Source: Cohaesibacter marisflavi (GTDB lineage: Bacteria > Pseudomonadota > Alphaproteobacteria > Rhizobiales > Cohaesibacteraceae). Taken from it: 64,000 nucleotides of DNA. Shown in pieces: positions 37,689 through 45,850 of the stretch. The notes under the pieces are model-generated. The model ran no database searches, was not told the origin of the DNA, and worked only from the letters and a program-made list of their open reading frames with translations. The position numbers and the translations under genes were made by a program. Location of the stretch: the NCBI RefSeq assembly GCF_900115225.1, contig NZ_FOVR01000004.1, positions 248,001 to 312,000 of the forward strand. Reading direction: 5' to 3'. Positions within the stretch are counted from its first letter, which is position 1. The number at the start of each line of letters is the position of its first letter.

Positions 37689-39248
37689 ATGTCGGTAAAG
37701 GGATTTTCTCCTGCGTCTCTCTCCCTCTCCTCTAATAACCGGAACACTCCGGCTTCGAGCGAGCCATCATCCAGCCTTCCAGAAGGCTGCCTGGATGCAG
37801 CTCAAGATGACTGGTCCTGCGAAGGCGATACCCTGCATGAAGAATGCGGCGTGTTCGGCATCCATAATTTTGAAGACGCATCAGCGCTTACAGCCCTTGG
37901 CCTGCATGCCCTGCAGCATCGCGGGCAGGAAGCAGCTGGCATAGCCACCTATGACGGCAAACATTTCCATCTGGAGCGCCGCTTCGGACTGGTCGGAGAT
38001 AACTATTCCGACGCAGCGACAATGGCCAAGCTACCCGGCAACAATGCCATTGGCCACAACCGCTATTCCACCGCAGGCGGCGCTGCACTGCGCAACGTCC
38101 AGCCACTATTTGCCGAGTTGGAAGGCGGCGGCATCGCGGTCGCTCACAATGGCCAGTTCACCAACGCCATGTCCCTGCGTCGCTCACTCATCCAGCGTGG
38201 CGCTATTTTCCAGTCCACCTCGGATTCCGAAGTTGTGCTGCAGCTGATCGCCAAGAGCCGTGAATCCAACATCATCGACCGCTTCATTGATGGCATTCGC
38301 CAGATGGAAGGCGGCTACGCTCTGGTGGCCCTCACCCGCAAGAAACTCATCGGCGCGCGCGACCCGCTCGGTATTCGCCCGCTGGTTCTGGGTGACCTGA
38401 ATGGCTCCCCGGTTCTCGCTTCGGAAACCTGCGCTCTCGACATGATCGGCGCCGATTTCGTTCGCGAAATCAAGAATGGCGAAGTGGTGGTCTGCACTGA
38501 TGATGGCATCGAGAGCTATCATCCCTTCCCCGAACAGCCTGCCCGCCTCGATATTTTCGAATATATCTACTTCTCCCGTCCGGATTCCTTTATCGCAGGC
38601 CGATCTGTTTATGAAGTGCGCAAGCTGATGGGCCGCGAACTGGCCAAGGAACATCCTCTGGACGTGGATGTTGTGGTACCGGTTCCCGATTCCGGCGTTC
38701 CGGCCGCTCTGGGCTATGCGCAGGAAGCGGACATTCCGTTCGAACTTGGGATTGTGCGAAACCACTATGTGGGCCGGACCTTCATTGAGCCAACCCAGCA
38801 GATTCGCGCGCTTGGTGTGCGGCTCAAGCATTCGGCCAACCGATCTCAGGTTCAGGGCAAACGCATCGTTCTGGTGGATGACAGCCTTGTGCGCGGCACC
38901 ACCTCATCCAAGATCGTGCAGATGATGCGTGATGCAGGCGCAACCGAAGTGCATATGCTGCTCGCCAGCCCGCCAATCACTCACTCCGATTATTACGGCA
39001 TCGACACGCCAGACCGCGAAAAGCTGCTTGCCGCCCAATATGATCTGGAAGGCATGCGCAAATATATTGGCGCCGATTCCCTTGGCTTCATCTCCATTGA
39101 CGGAATCTACCGTGCCTGTGGCTATGAAGGTCGGGACAACAAAAACCCGCAATTCACCGATCACTGCTTCACTGGCGACTATCCGACACGCCTGAAAGAT
39201 CTTGAAGCATCGGAAAATCACAGAGCCCTTGGCCTGCTGGTCGACTAG
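37689..39248 (+). CDS. purF: Amidophosphoribosyltransferase
   Basis: PurF makes phosphoribosylamine from PRPP and glutamine, the first committed purine step. The 519-residue protein is a class II glutamine amidotransferase with a propeptide. The catalytic Cys is C53 in LHEECGVFG, so the first 52 residues, rich in Ser and Pro, would be removed. The phosphoribosyltransferase half carries the PRPP motif IVLVDDSLVRGTTS (about 395-408). Cys residues near the C-terminus (RACGYEG, DHCF) may bind an Fe-S cluster as in Bacillus PurF. The SDR gene follows after 15 nt. Confidence 0.96.
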   Translation: MSVKGFSPASLSLSSNNRNTPASSEPSSSLPEGCLDAAQDDWSCEGDTLHEECGVFGIHNFEDASALTALGLHALQHRGQEAAGIATYDGKHFHLERRFGLVGDNYSDAATMAKLPGNNAIGHNRYSTAGGAALRNVQPLFAELEGGGIAVAHNGQFTNAMSLRRSLIQRGAIFQSTSDSEVVLQLIAKSRESNIIDRFIDGIRQMEGGYALVALTRKKLIGARDPLGIRPLVLGDLNGSPVLASETCALDMIGADFVREIKNGEVVVCTDDGIESYHPFPEQPARLDIFEYIYFSRPDSFIAGRSVYEVRKLMGRELAKEHPLDVDVVVPVPDSGVPAALGYAQEADIPFELGIVRNHYVGRTFIEPTQQIRALGVRLKHSANRSQVQGKRIVLVDDSLVRGTTSSKIVQMMRDAGATEVHMLLASPPITHSDYYGIDTPDREKLLAAQYDLEGMRKYIGADSLGFISIDGIYRACGYEGRDNKNPQFTDHCFTGDYPTRLKDLEASENHRALGLLVD

Positions 39249-39263
39249 AAGAGGATTTGAGCG

Positions 39264-40019
39264 ATGACTGAACAACGTCTCAAAGATCGCATAGCCGTCG
39301 TTACAGGCGCGTCTCGTGGCATCGGCTGGCACACATCCCTGGCGCTCGCCAAGGAAGGGGCCCACATCATCGCGGTTGCCAAAACGGTCGGCGCTCTGGA
39401 AGAACTGGACGATGAAATTCAGGCCCTTGGCGGCTCGACAACGCTGGTGCCGCTCGACCTGATGGATTATGACGCCATCGACCGCCTCGGCGGTGCGATC
39501 TATGAACGTTGGGGCAAGCTCGACATCCTGTTTGGCAATGCCGGCTTGCTGGGAGCAGTGACGCCCATCACTCATCTGGACCCGGTCAAGGATTGGGAAA
39601 AGGTCATGGGCGTAAACCTGACCGCCAACTGGCGTCTGATCCGCTCCCTCGATCCGCTGCTACGCCAATCTGATGCGGGCCGCGCTCTCTTTGTGACGTC
39701 CGGATCACCCCATAAATGCAATCCCTATTGGGGCATCTATTCAATCTCAAAGGCAGGCTTGGAAGCCATGGTCCGCACCTATGCTGGCGAAATCCAGCAA
39801 ACCAATGTGAAGGCCAATTGCTTCAACCCCGGCCCCACCCGCACAGGCATGCGCGCCAAGGCTGTTCCCGGGGAAGACCCGATGACATTACCACATCCAA
39901 CCGAGCTGGTTCCTCACATCGTGAACTGTCTCGTACCGGATTGCATGGAACAGGGCCGCATGTATGATTTCCGCTCCGCAAGCTGGAAGATATATGGCTC
40001 ACCGGTTTACGACGACTGA
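39264..40019 (+). CDS. SDR family oxidoreductase
   Basis: The 251-residue short-chain dehydrogenase has TGASRGIG (14-21) for NAD(P), GNAG (91-94) in place of the usual NNAG, and catalytic S146, Y159 and K163 (YSISK). The C-terminus has LVPDCMEQGRMYDFRSASWK. Its substrate is unknown. The purF-SDR pair is conserved in Hyphomicrobiales. The 15-nt spacing indicates co-transcription with purF. Confidence 0.93.
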   Translation: MTEQRLKDRIAVVTGASRGIGWHTSLALAKEGAHIIAVAKTVGALEELDDEIQALGGSTTLVPLDLMDYDAIDRLGGAIYERWGKLDILFGNAGLLGAVTPITHLDPVKDWEKVMGVNLTANWRLIRSLDPLLRQSDAGRALFVTSGSPHKCNPYWGIYSISKAGLEAMVRTYAGEIQQTNVKANCFNPGPTRTGMRAKAVPGEDPMTLPHPTELVPHIVNCLVPDCMEQGRMYDFRSASWKIYGSPVYDD

Positions 40020-40025
40020 TTCCCA

Positions 40026-40053
40026 GCCTTGAATTTGAATCCAAATTCAAGGC
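40026..40053. repeat. Perfect 12-bp inverted repeat
   Basis: GCCTTGAATTTG (40026-40037) and CAAATTCAAGGC (40042-40053) are perfect complements around AATC. The repeat starts seven bases after the SDR stop and has no T-run, so it is more a 3'-end RNA structure than a terminator. Confidence 0.7.
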
Positions 40054-40112
40054 GTTAGCGCCAAAAGCTGAATCAAAGTCTCAATCGGATCGAACCCGAA
40101 TCGATTTCAAAG

Positions 40113-40155
40113 AAATCCCCGACAACCAGTTGAGTTGCCGGGGATTTTTGTTTTT
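40113..40155. terminator. Terminator, SDR / Atm1-type ABC transporter
   Basis: AAATCCCCG (40113-40121) pairs with CGGGGATTT (40139-40147). An inner CAAC/GTTG extends the stem. TTGTTTTT follows on the plus strand and a weaker T-run on the minus strand. Confidence 0.85.
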
Positions 40156-40177
40156 AGTTCCATAATCGGGAATCATA

Positions 40178-42100
40178 TCATTCCGCTGGCTGCAGCTCAT
40201 GGCTTGGCAGATAGCCCTGATTGTCCCCTTCAACCGCCTTACGCAAACGCTCTTCTGCTTCGCTTGCCTCGCGTTGACGATCCCACATGGAGGCATAGAG
40301 CCCACCCTGAGCCAGAAGGTCCGCATGGCGGCCGCGTTCCTTGATCTTGCCAGCTTCGAGCACGATGATCTCGTCTGCCCCGATCACCGTGGACAGGCGG
40401 TGCGCAATGACCAGTGTGGTCCGGTTCTGCGAGACCTGATCCAGAGCGGTCTGAATTTCCTGCTCAGTGTGGCTATCCAGCGCTGAGGTGGCCTCATCGA
40501 GCACCAGAATCGGAGGAGCCTTGAGGATGGTACGGGCAATGGCCACACGCTGCTTCTCACCGCCGGAGAGCTTTAGCCCTCGCTCACCCACTTCCGTGTC
40601 AAAGCCATTGGGCAGGCTCTTAACGAATTCGGAAATCTGGGCCATACGAGCTGCATCTTCGATCTCTTCCCGGCTCGCGGACGGACGGCCATAGCCGATA
40701 TTGTAAAGCAGCGTATCGTTGAACAGCACCGTATCCTGCGGCACCATGCCGATATTCTGCCGCAGGCTCAGCTGCTGCACATCGCGAATATCCTGCCCGT
40801 CAACGGTGATCGCGCCGCCGCTGACATCATAAAATCGGAACAGCAGGCGCGAGATGGTCGACTTGCCTGCCCCCGACGGCCCGACGATGGCCACGGTCTT
40901 GCCCGCTGGCACTTCAAAGCTCACACCTTTGAGGATGGGGCGCTCTTCATCATAGTGAAACAGCACATTGTCGAACCGAACAGAACCGCCATCGACGGCG
41001 AGCTTTGCGGCAGTAGGTTTGTCCGTAACCTCCGGCGCCTCGCGCATCAGGCTGAACATGGCTTCCAAATCCACCAGCCCCTGCTTGATCTCCCGATGCA
41101 TGGAGCCAAAGAAGTTGAGTGGAATGGACAGCTGCATCAACAGCGCGTTGATCAGCACGAAGTCACCAACGCTCTGGGTGCCCTGCATAACCCCATAGGC
41201 AGACAGGCCCATGCAGGTCGCCATGCCGATGGAAAAGATCACGGTCTGGCCAAAGTTGAGCCAAGCAAGTGACACCCATGTACTGATAGCGGCTTTCTGG
41301 TAGACCCCAAGCGAGCTATCATAGCGCGTGCTCTCCATCTCCTCGTTGCCGAAATATTTGACCGTTTCATAGTTGAGCAGGCTGTCGACGGCCTTGGAGT
41401 TGGCCTCATTGTCGGATTCGTTCATCCGGCGCCGGATATCGATGCGCCATGCCGTCACCCGAATGGTGAAGGCGACATAGAGCGCGATCATCCCGACAAC
41501 GACCAGAACATAAATGATATCGAACTGATAGGCGATCACCGCAGCCATGAAGATAAACTGCAAGAATGTGGGCACAGCATGCAGAATGGTATGGCGCACC
41601 ACTCCTTCAATGGCGTGCGTACCGCGTTCTATAATGCGCGAGAGGCCACCGGTATGCCGTTGCAAATGATAGCGCAAAGACAACTTGTGCATATGCTCGA
41701 AGGTCTTGAAAGACAGATTCCGCACTGCATGCTGGCCAACGCGGGCAAACAATGCATCACGCATCTGGTCAAAAGCAACATTGGTTATGCGCGCCAGACC
41801 ATAGGAGGCAACCAGCATCACCGGAATGCTGAGCCATCCGACAGCGCCCACGCCATCCGGTGCACTGCTATCTGTCAGGGCATCGGTCGCCCACTTGAAG
41901 AAATAGGGCGTGAGCACATTGACAATCTTGCCCAATGCCAAGGCGACAACAGCCAAGGCAACGCGTTTTTTCAGATCGCTTCTATCTGCGGGCCAGATAT
42001 AAGGCCACAATTTGCGTAAGGTCGAAAATGCAGACGCTTCTGCATCGATATCCTGAGCACTTTCACTCTCCGGTTTGGAGATGGAAGGTGGTTTGGTCAT
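40178..42100 (-). CDS. Atm1-type ABC exporter (ABCB7/HMT family)
   Basis: The 640-residue half-transporter has an N-terminal six-helix exporter domain (about 60-350) with the Atm1 signatures GARKLSL-like MHKLSLRYHLQRHTGGLSR and SLLNYETVKYFGNE. The ATPase has Walker A GPSGAGKST, LSGGEKQRVAIAR and Walker B LVLDEATSALD. Family members export glutathione-linked metals or persulfides and, in mitochondria, support Fe-S assembly. The frame is open to 42145; the ATG at 42100 is chosen. It lies 65 nt downstream of a Cys-rich ArsR repressor on the same strand, which suggests metal- or thiol-controlled export. Confidence 0.9.
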   Translation of the reverse strand: MTKPPSISKPESESAQDIDAEASAFSTLRKLWPYIWPADRSDLKKRVALAVVALALGKIVNVLTPYFFKWATDALTDSSAPDGVGAVGWLSIPVMLVASYGLARITNVAFDQMRDALFARVGQHAVRNLSFKTFEHMHKLSLRYHLQRHTGGLSRIIERGTHAIEGVVRHTILHAVPTFLQFIFMAAVIAYQFDIIYVLVVVGMIALYVAFTIRVTAWRIDIRRRMNESDNEANSKAVDSLLNYETVKYFGNEEMESTRYDSSLGVYQKAAISTWVSLAWLNFGQTVIFSIGMATCMGLSAYGVMQGTQSVGDFVLINALLMQLSIPLNFFGSMHREIKQGLVDLEAMFSLMREAPEVTDKPTAAKLAVDGGSVRFDNVLFHYDEERPILKGVSFEVPAGKTVAIVGPSGAGKSTISRLLFRFYDVSGGAITVDGQDIRDVQQLSLRQNIGMVPQDTVLFNDTLLYNIGYGRPSASREEIEDAARMAQISEFVKSLPNGFDTEVGERGLKLSGGEKQRVAIARTILKAPPILVLDEATSALDSHTEQEIQTALDQVSQNRTTLVIAHRLSTVIGADEIIVLEAGKIKERGRHADLLAQGGLYASMWDRQREASEAEERLRKAVEGDNQGYLPSHELQPAE

Positions 42101-42165
42101 AAGAATTTGGTCCTGCAATTGTCGGCTTGCGCCGAGAGGAGGCAAAGCGCATTGTTCTCTGCGCT

Positions 42166-42585
42166 TTAGTCAATATTGGATAGCGAGTTTGTCACCCCAG
42201 CGAAAAATGCTTCGCTACGAGCAAGAAACCAGGAAACCTTTTCCGAATTCACTCGGTAGTGCGATTGCGGGCCCGCCGTTTGCCATTCGATAAAGCCACA
42301 TTCCCTGAGCACCTTGAGATGCTGCGACACAGTGGACTGGGCCAGCGGCAAGGAAGAGCAGATATCCCCGCAACAATGCTGATGAGAGCCAAGCTTGGAA
42401 AGGATCATAAGACGGGCCGGATGGCCAAGCGCCTTGAAAGCGCGGGCAAGCTCCAGATCAACTTCGCAGCAGCAATCGTCGGTCTTTGCATCCCCGCAAA
42501 GCCCTCGCTCTGCATTCTCTTGCATTTCGGCCATATCCTTATCCATGTCACGCTTGGAGCCATCAGAAATGGCCAACACATTCAT
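42166..42585 (-). CDS. ArsR/SmtB family metalloregulator, Cys-rich
   Basis: This winged-helix regulator (139 residues from the ATG at 42585) has an unusually Cys-rich profile: C30, C38-C39-C40, C71-C72, C76 and C96. CC-G-D-x-C at the helix before the recognition helix (LAQSTVSQHLKVL) sits where ArsR proteins bind As, Cd or other soft metals. RAFKALGHPARLMIL is the family core. The start is uncertain: TTG at 42627 and ATG at 42546 are alternatives, and none has a good ribosome binding site. It almost surely forms a unit with the Atm1-type exporter 65 nt downstream. Two palindromes upstream are candidate operators; one overlaps this start codon. Confidence 0.88.
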   Translation of the reverse strand: MNVLAISDGSKRDMDKDMAEMQENAERGLCGDAKTDDCCCEVDLELARAFKALGHPARLMILSKLGSHQHCCGDICSSLPLAQSTVSQHLKVLRECGFIEWQTAGPQSHYRVNSEKVSWFLARSEAFFAGVTNSLSNID

Positions 42586-42599
42586 CGCATAATTGCGAT
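42584..42599. promoter_or_regulatory. Candidate ArsR operator, proximal copy
   Basis: ATCGCATAATTGCGAT is an almost perfect 16-bp palindrome (ATCGCA/TGCGAT arms, AT-rich centre). It overlaps the proposed ATG of the arsR gene. It shares TTCATCGCATA with the distal copy 50 bp away. Confidence 0.55.
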
Positions 42600-42633
42600 T
42601 AATAGAGAAACCCGCAGACAAAAACAAGGCTTC

Positions 42634-42649
42634 ATCGCATATTTACGAT
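42634..42649. promoter_or_regulatory. Candidate ArsR operator, distal copy
   Basis: ATCGCATATTTACGAT is a near-palindrome with the same ATCG...CGAT ends as the proximal copy, exactly 50 bp upstream of it. Five helical turns would put both sites on one face of the DNA. Confidence 0.5.
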
Positions 42650-42707
42650 AAGAAATGTGTTTCAGATCACGCAACCAGGCCCTGCCCATGATCGGCAATC
42701 AAAACGC

Positions 42708-42741
42708 AAAATGGCCCGAAGCGCGAGCTTCTGGCCATTTT
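42708..42741. terminator. LysM-protein terminator
   Basis: AAAATGGCC (42708-42716) pairs with GGCCATTTT (42733-42741), and GAAGC/GCTTC forms an inner stem. It lies 22 nt past the LysM gene on the minus strand. Confidence 0.85.
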
Positions 42742-42762
42742 ACAAAATCAAATAAAGCAGTG

Positions 42763-44367
42763 TCAGCCCGCAACAGCATCAGCCGAAGGCGCAACATTCT
42801 GCCCCAGATCGGGCGTCTCAACCGCATCGAAGTTGTTATCCCAACCATCCTGCCCCTTGGGCAACTCGAACACCTGACCGGGATAGATCCAGTGCGGATC
42901 GCGAATCTGGTCGTTGTTGGTGTCGTAAATGGTGGAATAACGAATGCCAGCGCCATAGACACGGCGTGCAATCGTCCAGAGATTATCACCACGGCGGATG
43001 ATCACCTTCTTGGTTTCAACAGCGCCGGATTCTGCCGACGCGCTCACACCGCGTTGAACCTTGTCGCCCAGGGTGCCTTCCGCGCTGACGATCTGAAGCC
43101 CGCCAGCCTGTTTGGAGAAGGTCACCTCGGCGCGTGTCAACACGTCACCATTGCTACCGTCGAGCAGATCCACACGGGCAACATGAGACCCGGCATCAAG
43201 AGAAACATTATTGTCGAACAGGAAGCGGCCCCTTTCACCGCTACGCGCGCTTGCGACCTCGCCATTATCGATATAGAGCCTCAACATCGAACCCGATGGC
43301 TCCGCAGCACCCGCGACGAAAAGCATATCGCCTTCAATCTCTACAGCCTCAATCGAGATGGACTGTGCAGTAGCATCATCGGCAGGCTTTTCAAGCGCTG
43401 CCTGAGCCGGAACAACCTGCTCGGAAGCACTTTCCTGCGCAACGGCAGTCTGCGCAGGGCTTGTATCTTGAGTGGCATCAACCAACGCATCCGTGCCCGT
43501 ATCCTTACTGGCAACGGCCATTGGCTCGGAGCCGCCCGCTTTGGTGTTCGTTCCTTCTTGCATCGGTGCCGCATTAGCAGAAGGCTCTGCAACTGGCGCC
43601 CCAACAGAAGCATTGTCAAGGCTGACCACTTGGGCAGAAGCATCACCGGCAGTCTCGGCAGACGCAGTCTCTGTCTCCCCTGAAGATTCTGCAGGTTCTG
43701 CCGCCTCAGTAGACGCTTCAGCTGCCTTTGGCTTGGCGATGCTGGCCAAAATCTTGGAGGCCTTGCCCGGCTCGGTCTCAACGACCAGCAATTCCCCATC
43801 CTTTTCCGCAGAACGGGCAACCGTCACCGAGCTTTGGGACGCAATCGCCTCGCCGCCATCTTCTGACTGGGCCGAAAGGGAAAGATCAGACACGCCTTCC
43901 CCGAGCGGATCATTCAAGATCATAACCCACTCACCATCGGTATTGGCGACGGCTTTGGACAGAATGGCCGATCCGTTTTTCAATTCCACGGTCCAGCCTG
44001 GCTGTGCCCTGCCCGCAACAAGCGTATTGCCATCAGGCTCGACACGCACAATATCAAAGGTCGGCGCCAGATCAGACCCTGCGGACTCCGCATCTGATCC
44101 TGTTTGTTCCGCTTGCCCGGTTTGTTGGGGCTCTTTGGTGTCAAGCGCGCTATCCGGCTTGGAAGCTGTCTCTTCCTTGGCCGCTTCAACTGGCGGCTGG
44201 GTCTGCTCTTTCTCAGGCAACACCAGCGAGGTAACAGACGACAGGCTGTCATTGATACCATCCGCCAGATTCCCCAGACCAATTCGGTCTCCGAAAGCGG
44301 CGATGCCAACAACGAGAGCAACAAAAACACCGCAAACTATTGCGACAAAAGGAGCAGCAGATTTCAT
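42763..44367 (-). CDS. LysM domain protein, membrane-anchored
   Basis: The 534-residue envelope protein has an N-terminal hydrophobic anchor (about 5-25). Two Ig-like/BON-like beta domains follow (about 105-185, IVRVEPDGNTLVAGRAQPG; and 345-425, VEIEGDMLFVAGAAEPSG). They are separated by a long Ala/Glu/Ser/Thr/Pro-rich linker (about 210-340). A C-terminal LysM module follows (about 455-510, RRGDNLWTIARRVYG and YPGQVFELP), so it probably binds peptidoglycan. This type is common next to LOG genes in Hyphomicrobiales. It is divergent from the LOG gene. Confidence 0.88.
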   Translation of the reverse strand: MKSAAPFVAIVCGVFVALVVGIAAFGDRIGLGNLADGINDSLSSVTSLVLPEKEQTQPPVEAAKEETASKPDSALDTKEPQQTGQAEQTGSDAESAGSDLAPTFDIVRVEPDGNTLVAGRAQPGWTVELKNGSAILSKAVANTDGEWVMILNDPLGEGVSDLSLSAQSEDGGEAIASQSSVTVARSAEKDGELLVVETEPGKASKILASIAKPKAAEASTEAAEPAESSGETETASAETAGDASAQVVSLDNASVGAPVAEPSANAAPMQEGTNTKAGGSEPMAVASKDTGTDALVDATQDTSPAQTAVAQESASEQVVPAQAALEKPADDATAQSISIEAVEIEGDMLFVAGAAEPSGSMLRLYIDNGEVASARSGERGRFLFDNNVSLDAGSHVARVDLLDGSNGDVLTRAEVTFSKQAGGLQIVSAEGTLGDKVQRGVSASAESGAVETKKVIIRRGDNLWTIARRVYGAGIRYSTIYDTNNDQIRDPHWIYPGQVFELPKGQDGWDNNFDAVETPDLGQNVAPSADAVAG

Positions 44368-44640
44368 CCTACAATCACACTTCAGTTGTGCCGATCAGCG
44401 GCAATGCCACAATTAACACCAGAACGGACATCGGCTCGACAATTCCCACGCCGTCCAGCGCCTTCCCTACAAGGGCAGAAAAGGCATAAAGCACCCGAAT
44501 GTTCAACGAGTCACCCGAAAATGATAGAGTCTTGAACCTTCAAGCCAATTCCTAACCTTTTTTTAACACCCGGACAAGACTAGCGCACTATTTGCAACAA
44601 CCGGCTTGACCGGACCGGACATCAATGCAACACAACATCC

Positions 44641-45252
44641 ATGTCTAAATTAAAAAATATTTGCGTCTACTGCGGATCCGGAAGCGGTAAATCACCTATC
44701 TATGCAGATGCTGCGCGCTCGCTTGGCGAACAATTGGCCAAAGCGGATATCAGGCTTGTCTATGGTGGCGGAGCAGTTGGCCTCATGGGCATTCTTGCCA
44801 AGAGTGTACTCGACAACGGGGGCAATGTCACCGGAATCATTCCAGAGTTTCTTCAGGAACGCGAAGTCATGCTCGATACAGTCCAAGACTTGATCGTCAC
44901 CAAGGACATGCATGAAAGAAAACGCAAGATGTTCGATGCAGCTCAAGCCTTTGTAGCGCTTCCCGGCGGCATCGGAACCTTGGAAGAAGTGGTCGAAATG
45001 CTCACCTGGGCACAATTGGGGCAACATAAGAAGCCGATTTTATTGGCCAATATTAATGGCTTCTGGGATCCTCTGGCTCGATTGTTCGATCATATGGAAG
45101 AAGAGGCCTTCTTTCGTCAGGGAATGGGCATTTCCTTTTTGACCGCCCGATCCACCGATCAGATCGTCCCCTTGCTACGCGAAGCAGTGGACAAAATCCC
45201 AGAAGAAGAGATGGACGGATCACACCGAAACAGCAGTCTCGACGCTCTTTAG
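44641..45252 (+). CDS. LOG family protein (cytokinin-type phosphoribohydrolase)
   Basis: The 203-residue protein shows the LOG signatures: YGGGAVGLMG (41-50) and PGGIGTLEEVVEML (108-121). LOG enzymes hydrolyse N6-modified AMP to free base; bacterial members are often annotated as lysine decarboxylases, wrongly. The start MSKLKNICVYCGSGSG is canonical. It is divergent from the LysM gene, with 273 bp between them. Confidence 0.93.
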   Translation: MSKLKNICVYCGSGSGKSPIYADAARSLGEQLAKADIRLVYGGGAVGLMGILAKSVLDNGGNVTGIIPEFLQEREVMLDTVQDLIVTKDMHERKRKMFDAAQAFVALPGGIGTLEEVVEMLTWAQLGQHKKPILLANINGFWDPLARLFDHMEEEAFFRQGMGISFLTARSTDQIVPLLREAVDKIPEEEMDGSHRNSSLDAL

Positions 45253-45376
45253 CAGCGCGCGATAGGGCGTATTCTATCCACACTTCGCGTTGCCATATCA
45301 GCACCGATACCATAGGATCCGCGCGCAAAACTCGGCTTCAACAAATATTGGCAGTCCAGTCTGCCCGGATGGCTTC

Positions 45377-45841
45377 ATGAATCAACCTGCAACCCTGGGG
45401 GCTCTGGCGGCACTGATCGTCGGCGCTGTCATTTCCTTTCAGGCCATTCTGGCAGCCCGCATCAGTCTGGCGGACAACGCAGCCAGCACCGGGCTGGTCA
45501 TGTATGTCGCAGGTGGCCTGATCGCCATTTCCCTGTTGGCGCTTTTCACCTATAACGGCCAATTGACGCTCGCCCCTCTGGGCTGGCAACGCATCTTGCA
45601 AATGCTGCTTGGCGGCCTTGCCGGCGTCATCATCGTCACCGGCTCGGCCTTTGCCTTTGCCAAGGTCAACCCGGCAGCCGCCGTAGCGCTTATTGTCTTT
45701 GGACAAATGGGCGTGGCCCTGCTCGCCGACTATCTGGGCGTCACCGGACAATCGTCGACGCCGATTGATTGGCGCCGGATTGCGGGTCTAACGCTTTTTG
45801 CAGCAGCGATCTGGTTGCTCATCACCCCCGGCAAAGACTAG
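45377..45841 (+). CDS. DMT-superfamily transporter, YdcZ/DUF606 type
   Basis: The 154-residue protein has five transmembrane helices and the YdcZ pattern GALAALIVGAVISFQAILAARISL; it ends IWLLITPGKD. These half-length transporters work as pairs or dimers; the substrate is unknown. The frame is open to 45290, but the ATG at 45377 begins the first helix and has CGGATGG upstream. It is convergent with rarD, with 9 nt between the stops. Confidence 0.88.
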   Translation: MNQPATLGALAALIVGAVISFQAILAARISLADNAASTGLVMYVAGGLIAISLLALFTYNGQLTLAPLGWQRILQMLLGGLAGVIIVTGSAFAFAKVNPAAAVALIVFGQMGVALLADYLGVTGQSSTPIDWRRIAGLTLFAAAIWLLITPGKD

Positions 45842-45850
45842 GCCGCAGGC

